Assembly (NCBI GenBank): GCA_016872285.1
Contig: VGZZ01000021.1
Span: 1 to 43,433, forward strand
Length of the DNA: 43,433 nt
Direction: 5' to 3'
From: SAR202 cluster bacterium
GTDB lineage: Bacteria; Chloroflexota; Dehalococcoidia; Lucifugimonadales; GCA-2712585
Part shown: piece by piece, positions 32,762 through 40,962 of the stretch
How positions within the stretch are numbered: position 1 is the first letter of the stretch
Layout of the letters: the number at the start of each line of letters is the position of its first letter
Notes under the pieces: generated by a model
The model's input: only the letters and a program-made list of their open reading frames with translations
What the model was told of the DNA's origin: nothing
Database searches by the model: none
Program-made: the position numbers and the translations under genes

Positions 32762-33467
32762 CTCTCGATGACCTGCGGCAATTCCAGCAGGCTCTTTATC
32801 TCATAGTCCGGCGTCGGGTACTTGGCGTCCCGCGCGCGGCCGTTTCGATTTATCCATACCGCGCCCATGCCCGCCCGCTTGGCCCCCAGCACGTCGTCGA
32901 AGGGGTTGTCGCCCACGTACGCCGACTCCTGGGGTTTCACCTCCATCTTCTTCAGCGCCTCCTGGAAGGTCCTGGGGTGGGGTTTGTATGCCTTCACCAT
33001 CTCCGACGACAGGACGGCGTGGAACTTCAGGCCCAGCTTTTTTATCTGCGGCAGCAGGTAGTCGTCGTCGGCGTTGGAGAAGACCCCCGTCCTCCACCGG
33101 CGCTGGATCTGGCCCATAGCCTGGTGGGTCTCGGGGAAGGCGTTCTGCTCCCCCATAATGCCGACGGCGGCTTTGGCGGCGGCAGCGGCGTCTCCCTTGA
33201 GCTTCAATTCTTTGAACGTATCTACGAAGCAGTCCCGCCATGCCTCCTCGTAGCTCTTGAAAGGGGGGCTTTTCTCAGGCTCCTCCAGGTTTAGGCGCCA
33301 TTTCCTGAACCCCATCTCGCGGCCCTTCCACTCTTTGTAGAGCGTCATCGAATCGACCTTTAGGACCTGGTCGCGGCAAATGTCGGCGAATAGCTGGTGC
33401 CACCTCGACTCCGGGTTGGGCGCCAGGGTGTCGTACATGTCGAATATTACAGCCTTGATCTGGGCCA

Positions 33468-33468
<1 letters not shown>
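32749..33468 (-). CDS. HAD-superfamily protein with altered DxD motif
   Basis: 239 aa. Motif I is FDMYDTL: the nucleophile Asp10 is present but the second Asp of DxD is Tyr12, as in haloacid-dehalogenase-type members. Motif II is VFSNAD, motif III is the Lys in AYKPHP, motif IV is GDNPFDDVLGAKRAG. The roughly 90-residue helical insert after motif I is a C1 cap. Position between hisF (1-base overlap) and hisIE (13-base overlap) invites assignment as histidinol-phosphate phosphatase, but loss of the acid/base Asp argues against an ordinary phosphatase. I leave the function open. Confidence 0.88.
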
Positions 33469-34295
<827 letters not shown>

Positions 34296-34299
34296 AAGA

Positions 34300-34881
34300 C
34301 TACTTGGTGAACAGCAGGAAATACTGGTTGGGATTCAGCTCCCGGCGGCGGTGGAGCTTAACGCCCGCCTGGGTAGCAAGGTCTATCATGTCCTCAGGCG
34401 AGACCCGCATCTCCGTGGGAGGGCCGTCGTCGCTATCCTTCTTGTGCCATTCCAGCACTGCGCACCAGCCCCCGTTCTTTAACAGCCTGGTGGCCGCCGA
34501 CATGAAGGCCTGTTTGTCGGAATTGTGATGGGCCACATAGGCCAGCATTATTCCGTCCATGGCCCCGTCCTCTATCGGGAAATCCGACTCGCCGCACTTT
34601 TGGACCTCAATGTTGGACAGCTTGGCCTCGGCCACCCGCGCTTTCATGGCCTCCAGCATCTCATCCTCAATGTCCAGGGCGTAAATTTTGCCGTGGGGCA
34701 CCAGCTTGGCCATAGGTATGGCAAGATGCCCCGGCCCGCAGCCAATGTCGGCGATTCGATGGTAGGGGTCCAGGGGCAGCTGCAATAGCAGCTCGTAGGG
34801 GTCTAACTCCCGCCTCCGCTCGGGCGAAAGCATGGCTTCAATATGTTCCTTGTTGTGCGCGGGTTTAGATGTCATGTCCAT
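34300..34881 (-). CDS. Class I SAM-dependent methyltransferase
   Basis: 193 aa with the SAM-binding motif [18 protein letters not shown], acidic motif II ([10 protein letters not shown]), motif IV-like [13 protein letters not shown] and a C-terminal VEWHKK-like strand ([12 protein letters not shown]). It is of the UbiE/MenG-like type, about 60 residues shorter than those enzymes. It lies inside the his operon between hisA and hisF, 4 bases from hisF, so it is co-transcribed. No histidine-pathway step needs a methyltransferase, so its role there is unknown. Confidence 0.88.
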   Translation of the reverse strand: MDMTSKPAHNKEHIEAMLSPERRRELDPYELLLQLPLDPYHRIADIGCGPGHLAIPMAKLVPHGKIYALDIEDEMLEAMKARVAEAKLSNIEVQKCGESDFPIEDGAMDGIMLAYVAHHNSDKQAFMSAATRLLKNGGWCAVLEWHKKDSDDGPPTEMRVSPEDMIDLATQAGVKLHRRRELNPNQYFLLFTK

Positions 34882-34967
34882 GGCCTGAGAAGAGATTTAT
34901 CGGGACGTGTAGTTCTATATTACCAGCCGTGATAACTAGGCACTAGCATAGCGCCTCGACATCCCTG

Positions 34968-35690
34968 CTACGATTCTCCCGCCGCCTTTATCGCCTCTCC
35001 TAGCTCCATCATTCCCCGGTACAGAGCGCTGCCCACCACCACCCCTTCGGCCCCTGTCGGCCCCAGCAGGCGAATGTCCTCGACAGTGCTTACGCCTCCT
35101 GACGCTAGCACGGCCTTGCCGGTGCGCCTCACCAGGTCTGATACACCCTCAAAGTTAGGTGACATGAGAGTGCCGTCCCGCGCGATGTCCGTGTATAGGA
35201 ACCGCTCCGCCCCCCGCTTTATCATCTCCATCGCCAAGTCCACGGTGTTCACGTCCGTGCGCTCTTGCCATCCCTTGATCGCCACCTTGCCGCCCTTGGC
35301 ATCCACCGCCACCACCACTCTGCCGCTGCCCAGACTCTTGCATAATATCTCCACCAGTCCCGGGTTCTCCACAGCCGCCGTGCCTACCACCACCCTGTTA
35401 ACGCCCGATGCCACAAGGCTTTGGGCGGACTCCAGGCTGCGAATGCCGCCGCCCACCTGCACAGGGATATTTACGCTGGCGACAATCGCTTTCACGGCTT
35501 CCAGGTTGACCATGTAACCGTCCCGGGAGCCATTCAGGTCCACGACATGTAGGCGCTTAGCGCCCTCCGACTCCCATCGCTTTGCCATCTCCGAGGGCTC
35601 GCGTGAGAACACCGTCTGTCGCTGGAAATCGCCCTGGTAGAGCCGGACGCAGGCGCCGTCCTTGAGGTCGATGGCCGGGATGACTTCCAT
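34968..35690 (-). CDS. hisA: Phosphoribosylformimino-AICAR ribotide isomerase HisA
   Basis: 240 aa, the usual length. Barrel signatures are VIPAIDLKDG with Asp8, GDFQRQTVFSREPSEMA, VQVGGGIRSLESA, VVAVDAKGG (Asp130), YTDIARDGTL and VLASGGVSTVEDI. It isomerises ProFAR to PRFAR, the substrate of HisF-HisH. It starts 3 bases after hisH and is followed by an 86-base gap before the methyltransferase. It is distinct from TrpF and from the bifunctional PriA by context only. Confidence 0.96.
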   Translation of the reverse strand: MEVIPAIDLKDGACVRLYQGDFQRQTVFSREPSEMAKRWESEGAKRLHVVDLNGSRDGYMVNLEAVKAIVASVNIPVQVGGGIRSLESAQSLVASGVNRVVVGTAAVENPGLVEILCKSLGSGRVVVAVDAKGGKVAIKGWQERTDVNTVDLAMEMIKRGAERFLYTDIARDGTLMSPNFEGVSDLVRRTGKAVLASGGVSTVEDIRLLGPTGAEGVVVGSALYRGMMELGEAIKAAGES

Positions 35691-35693
35691 GGC

Positions 35694-36347
35694 CTACCGC
35701 CGCGACGACACCAGGGCGGCGTGCTCCACAAAATTTCGATAGAGCTTCAACCCCAACGGCCCGCTTTTCTCAGGATGGAACTGGGTGGCGATGAGGTTGT
35801 CGCGAGCCAACAGACTGCAAAACCCCACACCGTAATCGGTGGAGCCTATGGTCACGCTGTTGTCGGCGGGCTGAACATAATAGCTGTGGACGAAATAGAA
35901 GTAGGACTTCGATGGGACGTCTTTAAGAACTGGGTGCGCGGTCGATAATTCCACCGAGTTCCAGCCCATGTGCGGCACCTTTTGTCCCAGCGGCAGCAGA
36001 CGCACTCGCCCCGGCACAATGCCCAGACACTCGGCGTTGCCCTCGTCGGTGCTGTCCATGAGGAGTTGCAGGCCCAGGCATACCCCCATGAACGGCCGGC
36101 CCGACGCCGCGAATTCGCGAAGGGGATCCACCAGGCCGCGCTTTCGCAGCGCCTTCATGGCGGCATCGCCGGCGCCTACGCCGGGCAGGATGGCCGCGTC
36201 TGCCGACAGCAGCTCCCCGGGGTCTTGCGATATGACAGGCCGTGCCCCGGTCTGCTCTAGCGCCTTGGCGACGCTCCGCAAGTTGCCGGACTCGTAGTCC
36301 ACCACTACCAGCTTCAGGTCGGCGACGGCTCGCTGTGCGTCAGCCAT
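35694..36347 (-). CDS. hisH: Imidazole glycerol phosphate synthase glutamine amidotransferase HisH
   Basis: 217 aa from the ATG at 36347; the open frame extends 17 codons further into the adenosyltransferase gene. Class I amidotransferase signatures are the oxyanion PGVGAGDAAM, the nucleophile Cys90 in GVCLGLQLLM, and His191/Glu193 in TQFHPEKSG. It supplies ammonia to HisF. The chosen start overlaps the upstream gene stop by 8 bases, which fits operon coupling. Confidence 0.96.
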   Translation of the reverse strand: MADAQRAVADLKLVVVDYESGNLRSVAKALEQTGARPVISQDPGELLSADAAILPGVGAGDAAMKALRKRGLVDPLREFAASGRPFMGVCLGLQLLMDSTDEGNAECLGIVPGRVRLLPLGQKVPHMGWNSVELSTAHPVLKDVPSKSYFYFVHSYYVQPADNSVTIGSTDYGVGFCSLLARDNLIATQFHPEKSGPLGLKLYRNFVEHAALVSSRR

Positions 36348-36906
36348 CGGATGCCTTTTCCAGCGGCAGATGGCGGTCCTCATAACGCGCCAGGACAAAC
36401 AGCAAGTCGCCCAGGCGGTTGAGGTATCGCAGCACTTCCAGGTTTGTCAGGCTGCCCGCCTCCTTCAGCCGCACTACCTCCCGCTCGGCGCGGCGCACTA
36501 CCGTCCGCGCCAGGTCGATGGCCGCGGACCCCGGCGACCCGCCAGGCAGGATAAAAGAACGAGGCAGCGGCGCCTCCTGGGTCAGCGCGTCGATAATGCC
36601 CTCCAGCCTGGATGTCATCTCGGGCGTCACCGGCTTGAAGTGTTGCTTGAAAAGGTCGTACTTGGATGGCTCCGTAGCCAGCTCAGCGCTGATAGTGACC
36701 AGTTCCCGCTCGGCGTCTTTCAGGATAGCCTTTACCCTGGCGTCGCTGGACAGAGCGCGGGCCAGCCCCAGGGCGGACGAGCCTTCGTCCGTCGCGCCGT
36801 AGGCCTCGCAGTGCTGGTCGGACTTGGACACGCGGCCGCCGTAGAGGAGGCTGGTCTGCCCCTCGTCGCCGTACTTGGTATAGATTTTCTTGCTGGAAGT
36901 GCTCAT
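36340..36906 (-). CDS. pduO: Cob(I)yrinic acid a,c-diamide adenosyltransferase, PduO type
   Basis: 188 aa. PduO/MMAB signatures are IYTKYGDEGQTSLLYGGRVSK at the N-terminus, the cofactor-binding SAAIDLARTVVRRAEREVV, and NLEVLRYLNRLGDLLFVLARYE. The enzyme transfers adenosyl from ATP to cob(I)alamin to make coenzyme B12. It is the first gene of the his operon, a curious pairing. A perfect TATAAT ends about 15 bases before the ATG and there is no ribosome site, so a very short leader is predicted. Confidence 0.95.
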   Translation of the reverse strand: MSTSSKKIYTKYGDEGQTSLLYGGRVSKSDQHCEAYGATDEGSSALGLARALSSDARVKAILKDAERELVTISAELATEPSKYDLFKQHFKPVTPEMTSRLEGIIDALTQEAPLPRSFILPGGSPGSAAIDLARTVVRRAEREVVRLKEAGSLTNLEVLRYLNRLGDLLFVLARYEDRHLPLEKASDG

Positions 36907-36920
36907 AGGACAATAGAGGC

Positions 36921-36926
36921 ATTATA
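36921..36926 (-). promoter_or_regulatory. -10 element for the pduO-his operon
   Basis: Minus-strand TATAAT; the start would fall near 36914, leaving about 7 bases before the ATG at 36906. No clear -35 is seen. It lies in a 54-base divergent gap with cofE. Confidence 0.5.
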
Positions 36927-36960
36927 CTACTCACCACAGCTTTAGATTGGGTGATGCCTC

Positions 36961-37716
36961 ATGCCCTCCCCCGTGCAGATAATACCTATCGCCGGCCTGC
37001 CTGAGATTCGGCAGGACGACAACCTGGGCGCTCTCATCATCGACGCCGTCCACCGTCAGGGCGAGGCCCTGGAGGATGGCGACGTGCTGGTGGTGACTCA
37101 GAAGGCGGTCTCCAAGGCCGAAGGACGTCTGGTGGACCTGGCGTCGGTGACGCCTTCGCCCCTGGCGATACAGATAGCATCGGAGCACCAGCGCGACCCT
37201 CGCCATACCGAGGTTGTCCTGCGCGAGTCCAAACGAATTGTGCGCATGGACCGGGGCGTGATCATCGCCGAGACGCGCCACGGCTTTCGATGCGCCAACG
37301 CCGGCGTCGATGCTTCCAACGTGGGGGGGAAGGAATGCGTGGCCCTGCTGCCCGAGGACTCGGACGCCTCGGCGCGGCGAATTCGTGCCCACATCCTCAA
37401 ATCGTTGAGCATAGACCTGGCCGTGATCATTTCAGACACCTTCGGCCGGCCCTGGCGGGAGGGTGCCGCCAACGCGGCCATCGGCGCGGCGGGCATAAAC
37501 CCACTGCTAGACTATCGAGGCCAGGAGGACCCCAACGGCTACGAATTGCGCACTACCACCATTGCCATTGCCGACGAGTTGGCGTCGGCGGCGGAGCTGG
37601 TCATGGGCAAACTGGACCGGGTGCCTGTGGCCCTTATAAAAGGATACCCGTATCCCAGGGGGGATACGGGTATCGGCGTTCTAATTCGACCGCCGGAGCG
37701 AGACCTGTTCCGCTAG
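36961..37716 (+). CDS. cofE: Coenzyme F420-0:L-glutamate ligase CofE
   Basis: 251 aa, typical for stand-alone CofE (no FbiB flavin domain). Signatures are DDNLGALIIDAV, DGDVLVVTQKAVSKAEGRLVDL, ETRHGFRCANAGVDASNV, VIISDTFGRPWREG, NAAIGAAGINPLLDYRG and the terminal GYPYPRGDTGIGVLIRP. It adds the first and second glutamate to F420-0 with GTP. Its presence implies the cell makes the deazaflavin F420. No other F420 gene is in the window. A nested inverted repeat lies within its last codons. Confidence 0.96.
   Translation: MPSPVQIIPIAGLPEIRQDDNLGALIIDAVHRQGEALEDGDVLVVTQKAVSKAEGRLVDLASVTPSPLAIQIASEHQRDPRHTEVVLRESKRIVRMDRGVIIAETRHGFRCANAGVDASNVGGKECVALLPEDSDASARRIRAHILKSLSIDLAVIISDTFGRPWREGAANAAIGAAGINPLLDYRGQEDPNGYELRTTTIAIADELASAAELVMGKLDRVPVALIKGYPYPRGDTGIGVLIRPPERDLFR
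37643..37674 (+). repeat. Nested inverted repeat inside the cofE 3' end
   Basis: A perfect 14-bp inverted repeat (37643-37656 and 37661-37674) has a 4-base centre. Each arm is itself an interrupted palindrome (GATAC-CC-GTATC and GATAC-GG-GTATC), so GATAC/GTATC occurs four times in 32 bases. It encodes the conserved GYPYPRGDTGIG motif. Confidence 0.8.
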
Positions 37717-37728
37717 AAGGCGGCGGGG

Positions 37729-37998
37729 CTACTCCTCCGGCTCGTCCGCGTCGGCGGGGACGGAGACTCGCAGGTTCTCCTTGGCGTCGGAGGAACGGGA
37801 ATCGACGCCCCAGGGGGAGGTCTCCAGGTAGTTTCGGAACTCCTTCACTTCGCCACAGGTCTTGCACTTGCCTTTGCTTACGGGCCCGTCCGGCGCGGCA
37901 ATAACCCAGTAGTGCCGGCAGGTCTCTTCCTTTTTCTCTGCGGGACTCTCAGTTATTGGATTGTTTTGATGCTTAGCGGCCACGTTTTCCTCCTCCAC
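37729..37998 (-). CDS. Small zinc-ribbon-like protein
   Basis: 89 aa. The central region CRHYWVIAAPDGPVSKGKC KTCGEVKEFRNYL has Cys-x-His and CxxC pairs about 17 residues apart, consistent with one zinc site, flanked by aromatic residues. Both ends are Glu/Asp-rich and probably disordered. Small proteins of this pattern are common as hypothetical genes in Chloroflexota and Actinobacteria; the function is unknown. It is divergent from the cysteine-rich HTH regulator (132 bases apart) and may be its target. A GAGGAGG-type site lies just before the ATG. Confidence 0.75.
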   Translation of the reverse strand: MEEENVAAKHQNNPITESPAEKKEETCRHYWVIAAPDGPVSKGKCKTCGEVKEFRNYLETSPWGVDSRSSDAKENLRVSVPADADEPEE

Positions 37999-38084
37999 CT
38001 ACCCTCTGCGGGCGTATAAATTATCACGAAATTCGTCTTTTGTAAATATATTTGCGAAAAAGTATTTTTAGTCCGCCCCTCAGT

Positions 38085-38113
38085 TTGACACGTTATAAGG
38101 GGTTTTATATCCT
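38085..38113 (+). promoter_or_regulatory. Promoter candidate for the HTH regulator
   Basis: A perfect TTGACA (38085-38090) is followed after 17 bases by TATCCT (38108-38113); the overlapping TATATC at 38106 would give 15 bases. The AT-rich upstream DNA has an interrupted palindrome ACGAA-A-TTCGT (38026-38036) that could be an operator between the divergent genes. Confidence 0.5.
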
Positions 38114-38130
38114 TTCAACATTAAGAAGTT

Positions 38131-38778
38131 ATGAAGCCCACGGCAGCTCCTACCACCGGCACCAGACTTCAGATCCTTAACCTCCTCCAGGAAAAGGGCG
38201 AGGCCTCCGTGGGACAGCTCGCCGAAGATCTGGCCCTGGCTTCCGCCACCGTCCGCCGTCACTTGGACGTCCTCCTGCGGGACCGGTTGGTGGAATACCA
38301 CCAGGTTCGTAAAAGTTTAGGCCGTCCCGAATACGCTTACACTCTCACAGAGGACGGTCAGGAGGTACTACCTAAGCACTACCAAGACCTCCTTTCGGAC
38401 GTGCTGCTGGAGATGAGCAAGCTAACTCCCGAGGACACCATGGGCCGAGACGGCAGGGCCCTGGCCTCCCTGGTCTTCTCCCGCCTGGCCGAAAAGATTA
38501 CCCAGCCCTACCAGGAGCAGGACCTGGAGCCGCGCCTCGCGGCGCTTCTAGACATCCTCGCCAAGGGAGACTTCTCGCCGGACGTGGAGCGGCTGAACGG
38601 CGGCGTCCGCATCCTACTTCACAATTGCCCCTACCGCTCCGTGGCCCAGTCCCAGGAGTCGGTCTGCTTCTTCGACGAAAGTCTCATATCCAATCTGCTC
38701 AAGGCGCCTGTCGAGAAAGAGCAGTGTATTCGAATCGGCCACAAGAGCTGCTGCTACATAGCCTCCCTGGGTAAGTAG
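38131..38778 (+). CDS. HTH transcriptional regulator with C-terminal cysteine cluster (SufR-like)
   Basis: 215 aa. Residues 10-75 form a winged HTH (RLQILNLLQEKGEASVGQLAEDL, then SATVRRHLDVLLRDRLVEY and the wing LGRPEYAYTLTEDG). The C-terminal domain has five cysteines: Cys166, Cys179, Cys199 and Cys207-Cys208, a CX12CX19CX7CC pattern. Cyanobacterial SufR binds a 4Fe-4S cluster through cysteines that also begin CX12C, so this is probably an iron-sulfur or redox sensor, but the later spacing differs. It is divergent from the zinc-ribbon gene and precedes pheA by 120 bases. No suf or isc genes are in the window. Confidence 0.85.
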   Translation: MKPTAAPTTGTRLQILNLLQEKGEASVGQLAEDLALASATVRRHLDVLLRDRLVEYHQVRKSLGRPEYAYTLTEDGQEVLPKHYQDLLSDVLLEMSKLTPEDTMGRDGRALASLVFSRLAEKITQPYQEQDLEPRLAALLDILAKGDFSPDVERLNGGVRILLHNCPYRSVAQSQESVCFFDESLISNLLKAPVEKEQCIRIGHKSCCYIASLGK

Positions 38779-38823
38779 TCCCTATTCGATTTTTAATCGG
38801 CCCGGCTTGACTATACCCACGTC

Positions 38824-38839
38824 GGCTGTTACAACAGCC
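38824..38839 (+). promoter_or_regulatory. 16-base dyad upstream of pheA
   Basis: GGCTGTT and AACAGCC are perfectly complementary around a 2-base centre. The centre is too small for a good RNA hairpin, so it is more likely an operator. A second pairing, GAGACG (38850-38855) with CGTCTC (38880-38885), follows just before the pheA ribosome site. Confidence 0.45.
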
Positions 38840-38898
38840 CTACGCCAATGAGACGCTGAATCGCGGCAAAAGGATCCAACGTCTCCCGAGGAGTCCCC

Positions 38899-39735
38899 AT
38901 GGTAGCAAAGCGAATAGCCTATTTTGGCCCCGCCGGCACCTTCACCGAGGAGGCGGCGCGACAGCACGACCCAGGCGCTCAGTTCCAGCCCCTCCCCAGC
39001 ATCTCGGGCGTGGCCCTGGCCGTGGCCTCAGGCATCGCGGACGAGGGCGTGGTGCCCATCGAAAACAGCCTGGAAGGCTCCGTCAACGACACCCTGGACA
39101 TCCTCATCCGCCAGCCCAAGCTCTCCATCCGCCGCGAGCTAGTGCTGCCCATCGAGCACTGCCTGCTGGTCAAGGCCGGCGTCGTAGCTTCTGACATTCA
39201 GGTGGTCTACTCCCACCCCCAGGCCCTGGCCCAGTGCCGCGAGTTCCTGGAGCGGTGCTTCCCCAAGGCCCAGCTTGTGGCTTCCCTTAGCACCGCCGCC
39301 GGCGTGGGCGATGTGAAGGCCAGCAAGGTCCCCGCCGCCGCCATCGCGCCCTTCCGCTCCGCCGCCCTCTATGGCGTGGAGGTGCTGGCGCGCGGCATCC
39401 AGGACAACAACAGCAACCGCACCCGGTTCGCCGTGCTGGCGGACTCGGACCACGCGCCCACCGGCCGGGACAAGACCTCTCTATGCTTCTCTTTTTCCGA
39501 CGACAAGCCCGGCCTGCTGCACACCGTCCTCGGTGAATTCGCCCAGCGCGGCATCAACCTGGCGAAAGTGGAGTCGCGGCCCACCAAGCAGTCGTTGGGC
39601 GAGTACATTTTTCTCATCGACATTCACGGCCACCGCCAGGACGCCGCCGTGAAGCCAGCCCTCGACGCCCTGGGTCGGCACGCTTCTATGCTGAAAATCT
39701 TCGGCTCCTACCCTAGATGGGAACAGGGCAAGTAG
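38899..39735 (+). CDS. pheA: Prephenate dehydratase
   Basis: 278 aa, monofunctional form without a chorismate mutase domain. The catalytic domain (1-180) has YFGPAGTFTEEAA, VPIENSLEGSVNDTLD, and the hallmark NNSNRTRFAVL with Thr175-Arg176-Phe177. Residues 193-272 are an ACT domain with PGLLHTVL and KVESRPTK, which bind phenylalanine for feedback inhibition. It converts prephenate to phenylpyruvate. A GAGGAG site precedes the ATG. No aromatic pathway neighbours are present. Confidence 0.96.
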   Translation: MVAKRIAYFGPAGTFTEEAARQHDPGAQFQPLPSISGVALAVASGIADEGVVPIENSLEGSVNDTLDILIRQPKLSIRRELVLPIEHCLLVKAGVVASDIQVVYSHPQALAQCREFLERCFPKAQLVASLSTAAGVGDVKASKVPAAAIAPFRSAALYGVEVLARGIQDNNSNRTRFAVLADSDHAPTGRDKTSLCFSFSDDKPGLLHTVLGEFAQRGINLAKVESRPTKQSLGEYIFLIDIHGHRQDAAVKPALDALGRHASMLKIFGSYPRWEQGK

Positions 39736-39822
39736 AAACCTAGCCGCGCCCTGTTCCTGACTCTCAGGCGCATGTGAGCCCCGAAAAGCTGTGGCATAAT
39801 AAATGTTGCCGCGTTATGGCCT

Positions 39823-39896
39823 TGCCCCGTTGTGTAGCGGTAGCACAGAGGACTTTGGATCCTTTAGCCCAGGTTCGAATCCTGGCGGGGCAGCCA
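39823..39896 (+). tRNA. tRNA-Gln (anticodon UUG)
   Basis: The acceptor arms TGCCCCG (39823-39829) and CGGGGCA (39886-39892) pair perfectly, followed by a G discriminator and an encoded CCA (39894-39896). The T arm is intact (GGTTCGAATCC). The anticodon loop CTTTGGA sits between AGGA and TCCT and gives anticodon TTG, for glutamine. A CATAAT element (39795-39800) may be its -10. Confidence 0.95.
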
Positions 39897-39919
39897 TGTT
39901 TTCCCGGGAGGCTTATAAA

Positions 39920-40357
39920 ATGCCTCGTCACTACACCGGACGAAAACCTAGGCGAGACCCTAATGCTACGGTTTTTGTTTTTAAGGTCTCATTAATGGGC
40001 AATAAGGATATATGGCGGCGCATCGCTATCCGTTCAGACCAGACCCTTGACCACCTCCATGCCGTCATATACAGGGCTTTTGACCGTGATGACGAGCACC
40101 TGTACTCGTTCTACACTCTATTTCCAGGCGAAAAGAGGTGGGCGAACCCCCGTAACGGTGTGGAATATACAAGCCCTATTGAAATTAAAGGTGCCATTTC
40201 TTTCAAAAGAGAGCCGGTTAGAAATGCTGGCAAGACAACTATCGGCTCTTTAGGCTTAACACGACGCGCCAAACTGCGCTACCTCTTCGACTTTGGAGAT
40301 GAATGGTGGCATATCCTGGTTGTAGAGGAGACAGATGGCAAGCCTGGACCGGGGTGA
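39920..40357 (+). CDS. pRiA4b ORF-3-like protein, interrupted by an in-frame TGA
   Basis: 145 aa from ATG 39920 (GGGAGG site 8 bases upstream; the ATG at 39896 overlaps the tRNA). Features of the plasmid pRiA4b ORF-3 family are FKVSLMGNKDIWRRIAI, LDHLHAVIYRAF, HLYSFY and LRYLFDFGDEWWHILVVEE. The frame stops at TGA (40355-40357) after DGKPGPG, but continues in the same frame with YPRIIERHGASPP, exactly the kind of tail this family has, ending at a TAA (40433-40435). The gene is either a recent pseudogene, a sequencing error, or read through. It lies directly beside tRNA-Gln. Confidence 0.8.
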   Translation: MPRHYTGRKPRRDPNATVFVFKVSLMGNKDIWRRIAIRSDQTLDHLHAVIYRAFDRDDEHLYSFYTLFPGEKRWANPRNGVEYTSPIEIKGAISFKREPVRNAGKTTIGSLGLTRRAKLRYLFDFGDEWWHILVVEETDGKPGPG

Positions 40358-40435
40358 TACCCGCGCATAATAGAAAGGCACGGTGCTTCGCCCCCGCAGT
40401 ATGTATATCCTGAGGAAGAGGACTTGGAGGAATAA
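40358..40435 (+). other. Conserved-looking C-terminal tail beyond the in-frame stop
   Basis: Twenty-five in-frame codons follow the TGA, starting YPRIIERHGASPPQYVYP and ending in an acidic EEEDLEE before TAA. They continue the pRiA4b ORF-3-like domain. No separate start or ribosome site is present. Confidence 0.75.
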
Positions 40436-40530
40436 GCCATCAGAGCAGGGGCAGGTCTAAAGGCTATATCTGAATCGCCTTGGAGATCGACGCAGGGCCA
40501 TAAATACTCAGAATCTGGGTAGCTAGGCCC

Positions 40531-40962
40531 TTACCGCCGCGCATCCTGACAGCGCAAGTTTCCGTTCCATGACAGAATCCGTTCGTCTGCTGTCATCAGC
40601 GTCGCGCCCCGGATTATAGCTGTGGCAGCAATGATGCGATCAGTAGGGTCTCTATGAAATCCGGTCAGCTCCACTGACTGAATAGCAATATCTCCTGTAA
40701 CTGGTGCTTCAACTATGCCAAGTCGCAGCGCATTTTGGCGCCACTGGTTACTCGGATAAGCTAGGCCCAAGCGACTTCTGCTGATAAGTAAAGCGATTTC
40801 CCAGAAACTTATCGCTGACACTGAGACGTTCTCCTCTCTAAGGGCCACGTCCACTAGGTTGCGGCTATTCACACCCAGTCTTTTATCTCCTTCAACCGCC
40901 CAAATGAACGCATTCGTATCGAGAAGGATAGGATTACTCACGCTCGGCTTCCCATTCTTCAT
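40531..40962 (-). CDS. vapC: VapC-type PIN-domain toxin
   Basis: 143 aa from the ATG at 40962; a GTG at 40941 (giving MSNPILLDTNAF) would better match the family N-terminus and reduce the overlap with the antitoxin gene to 8 bases. PIN acidic residues are in order: Asp in LLDTNAF, Glu in SFWEIALL, Asp in DPTDRIIAATA and Asp in TADERIL. VapC toxins are magnesium-dependent RNases that cleave tRNA or rRNA. It follows the Phd/VapB gene in the same transcript. Confidence 0.9.
   Translation of the reverse strand: MKNGKPSVSNPILLDTNAFIWAVEGDKRLGVNSRNLVDVALREENVSVSAISFWEIALLISRSRLGLAYPSNQWRQNALRLGIVEAPVTGDIAIQSVELTGFHRDPTDRIIAATAIIRGATLMTADERILSWNGNLRCQDARR

Noticed and set aside
39896-39919. Start of the pRiA4b ORF-3-like gene at 39896
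   Set aside because: This ATG overlaps the encoded CCA of tRNA-Gln and has no usable ribosome site; ATG 39920 has GGGAGG 8 bases upstream.
40355-40400. Selenocysteine at the in-frame TGA
   Set aside because: The family has no cysteine at this position and no convincing bSECIS stem with the required geometry follows the TGA.
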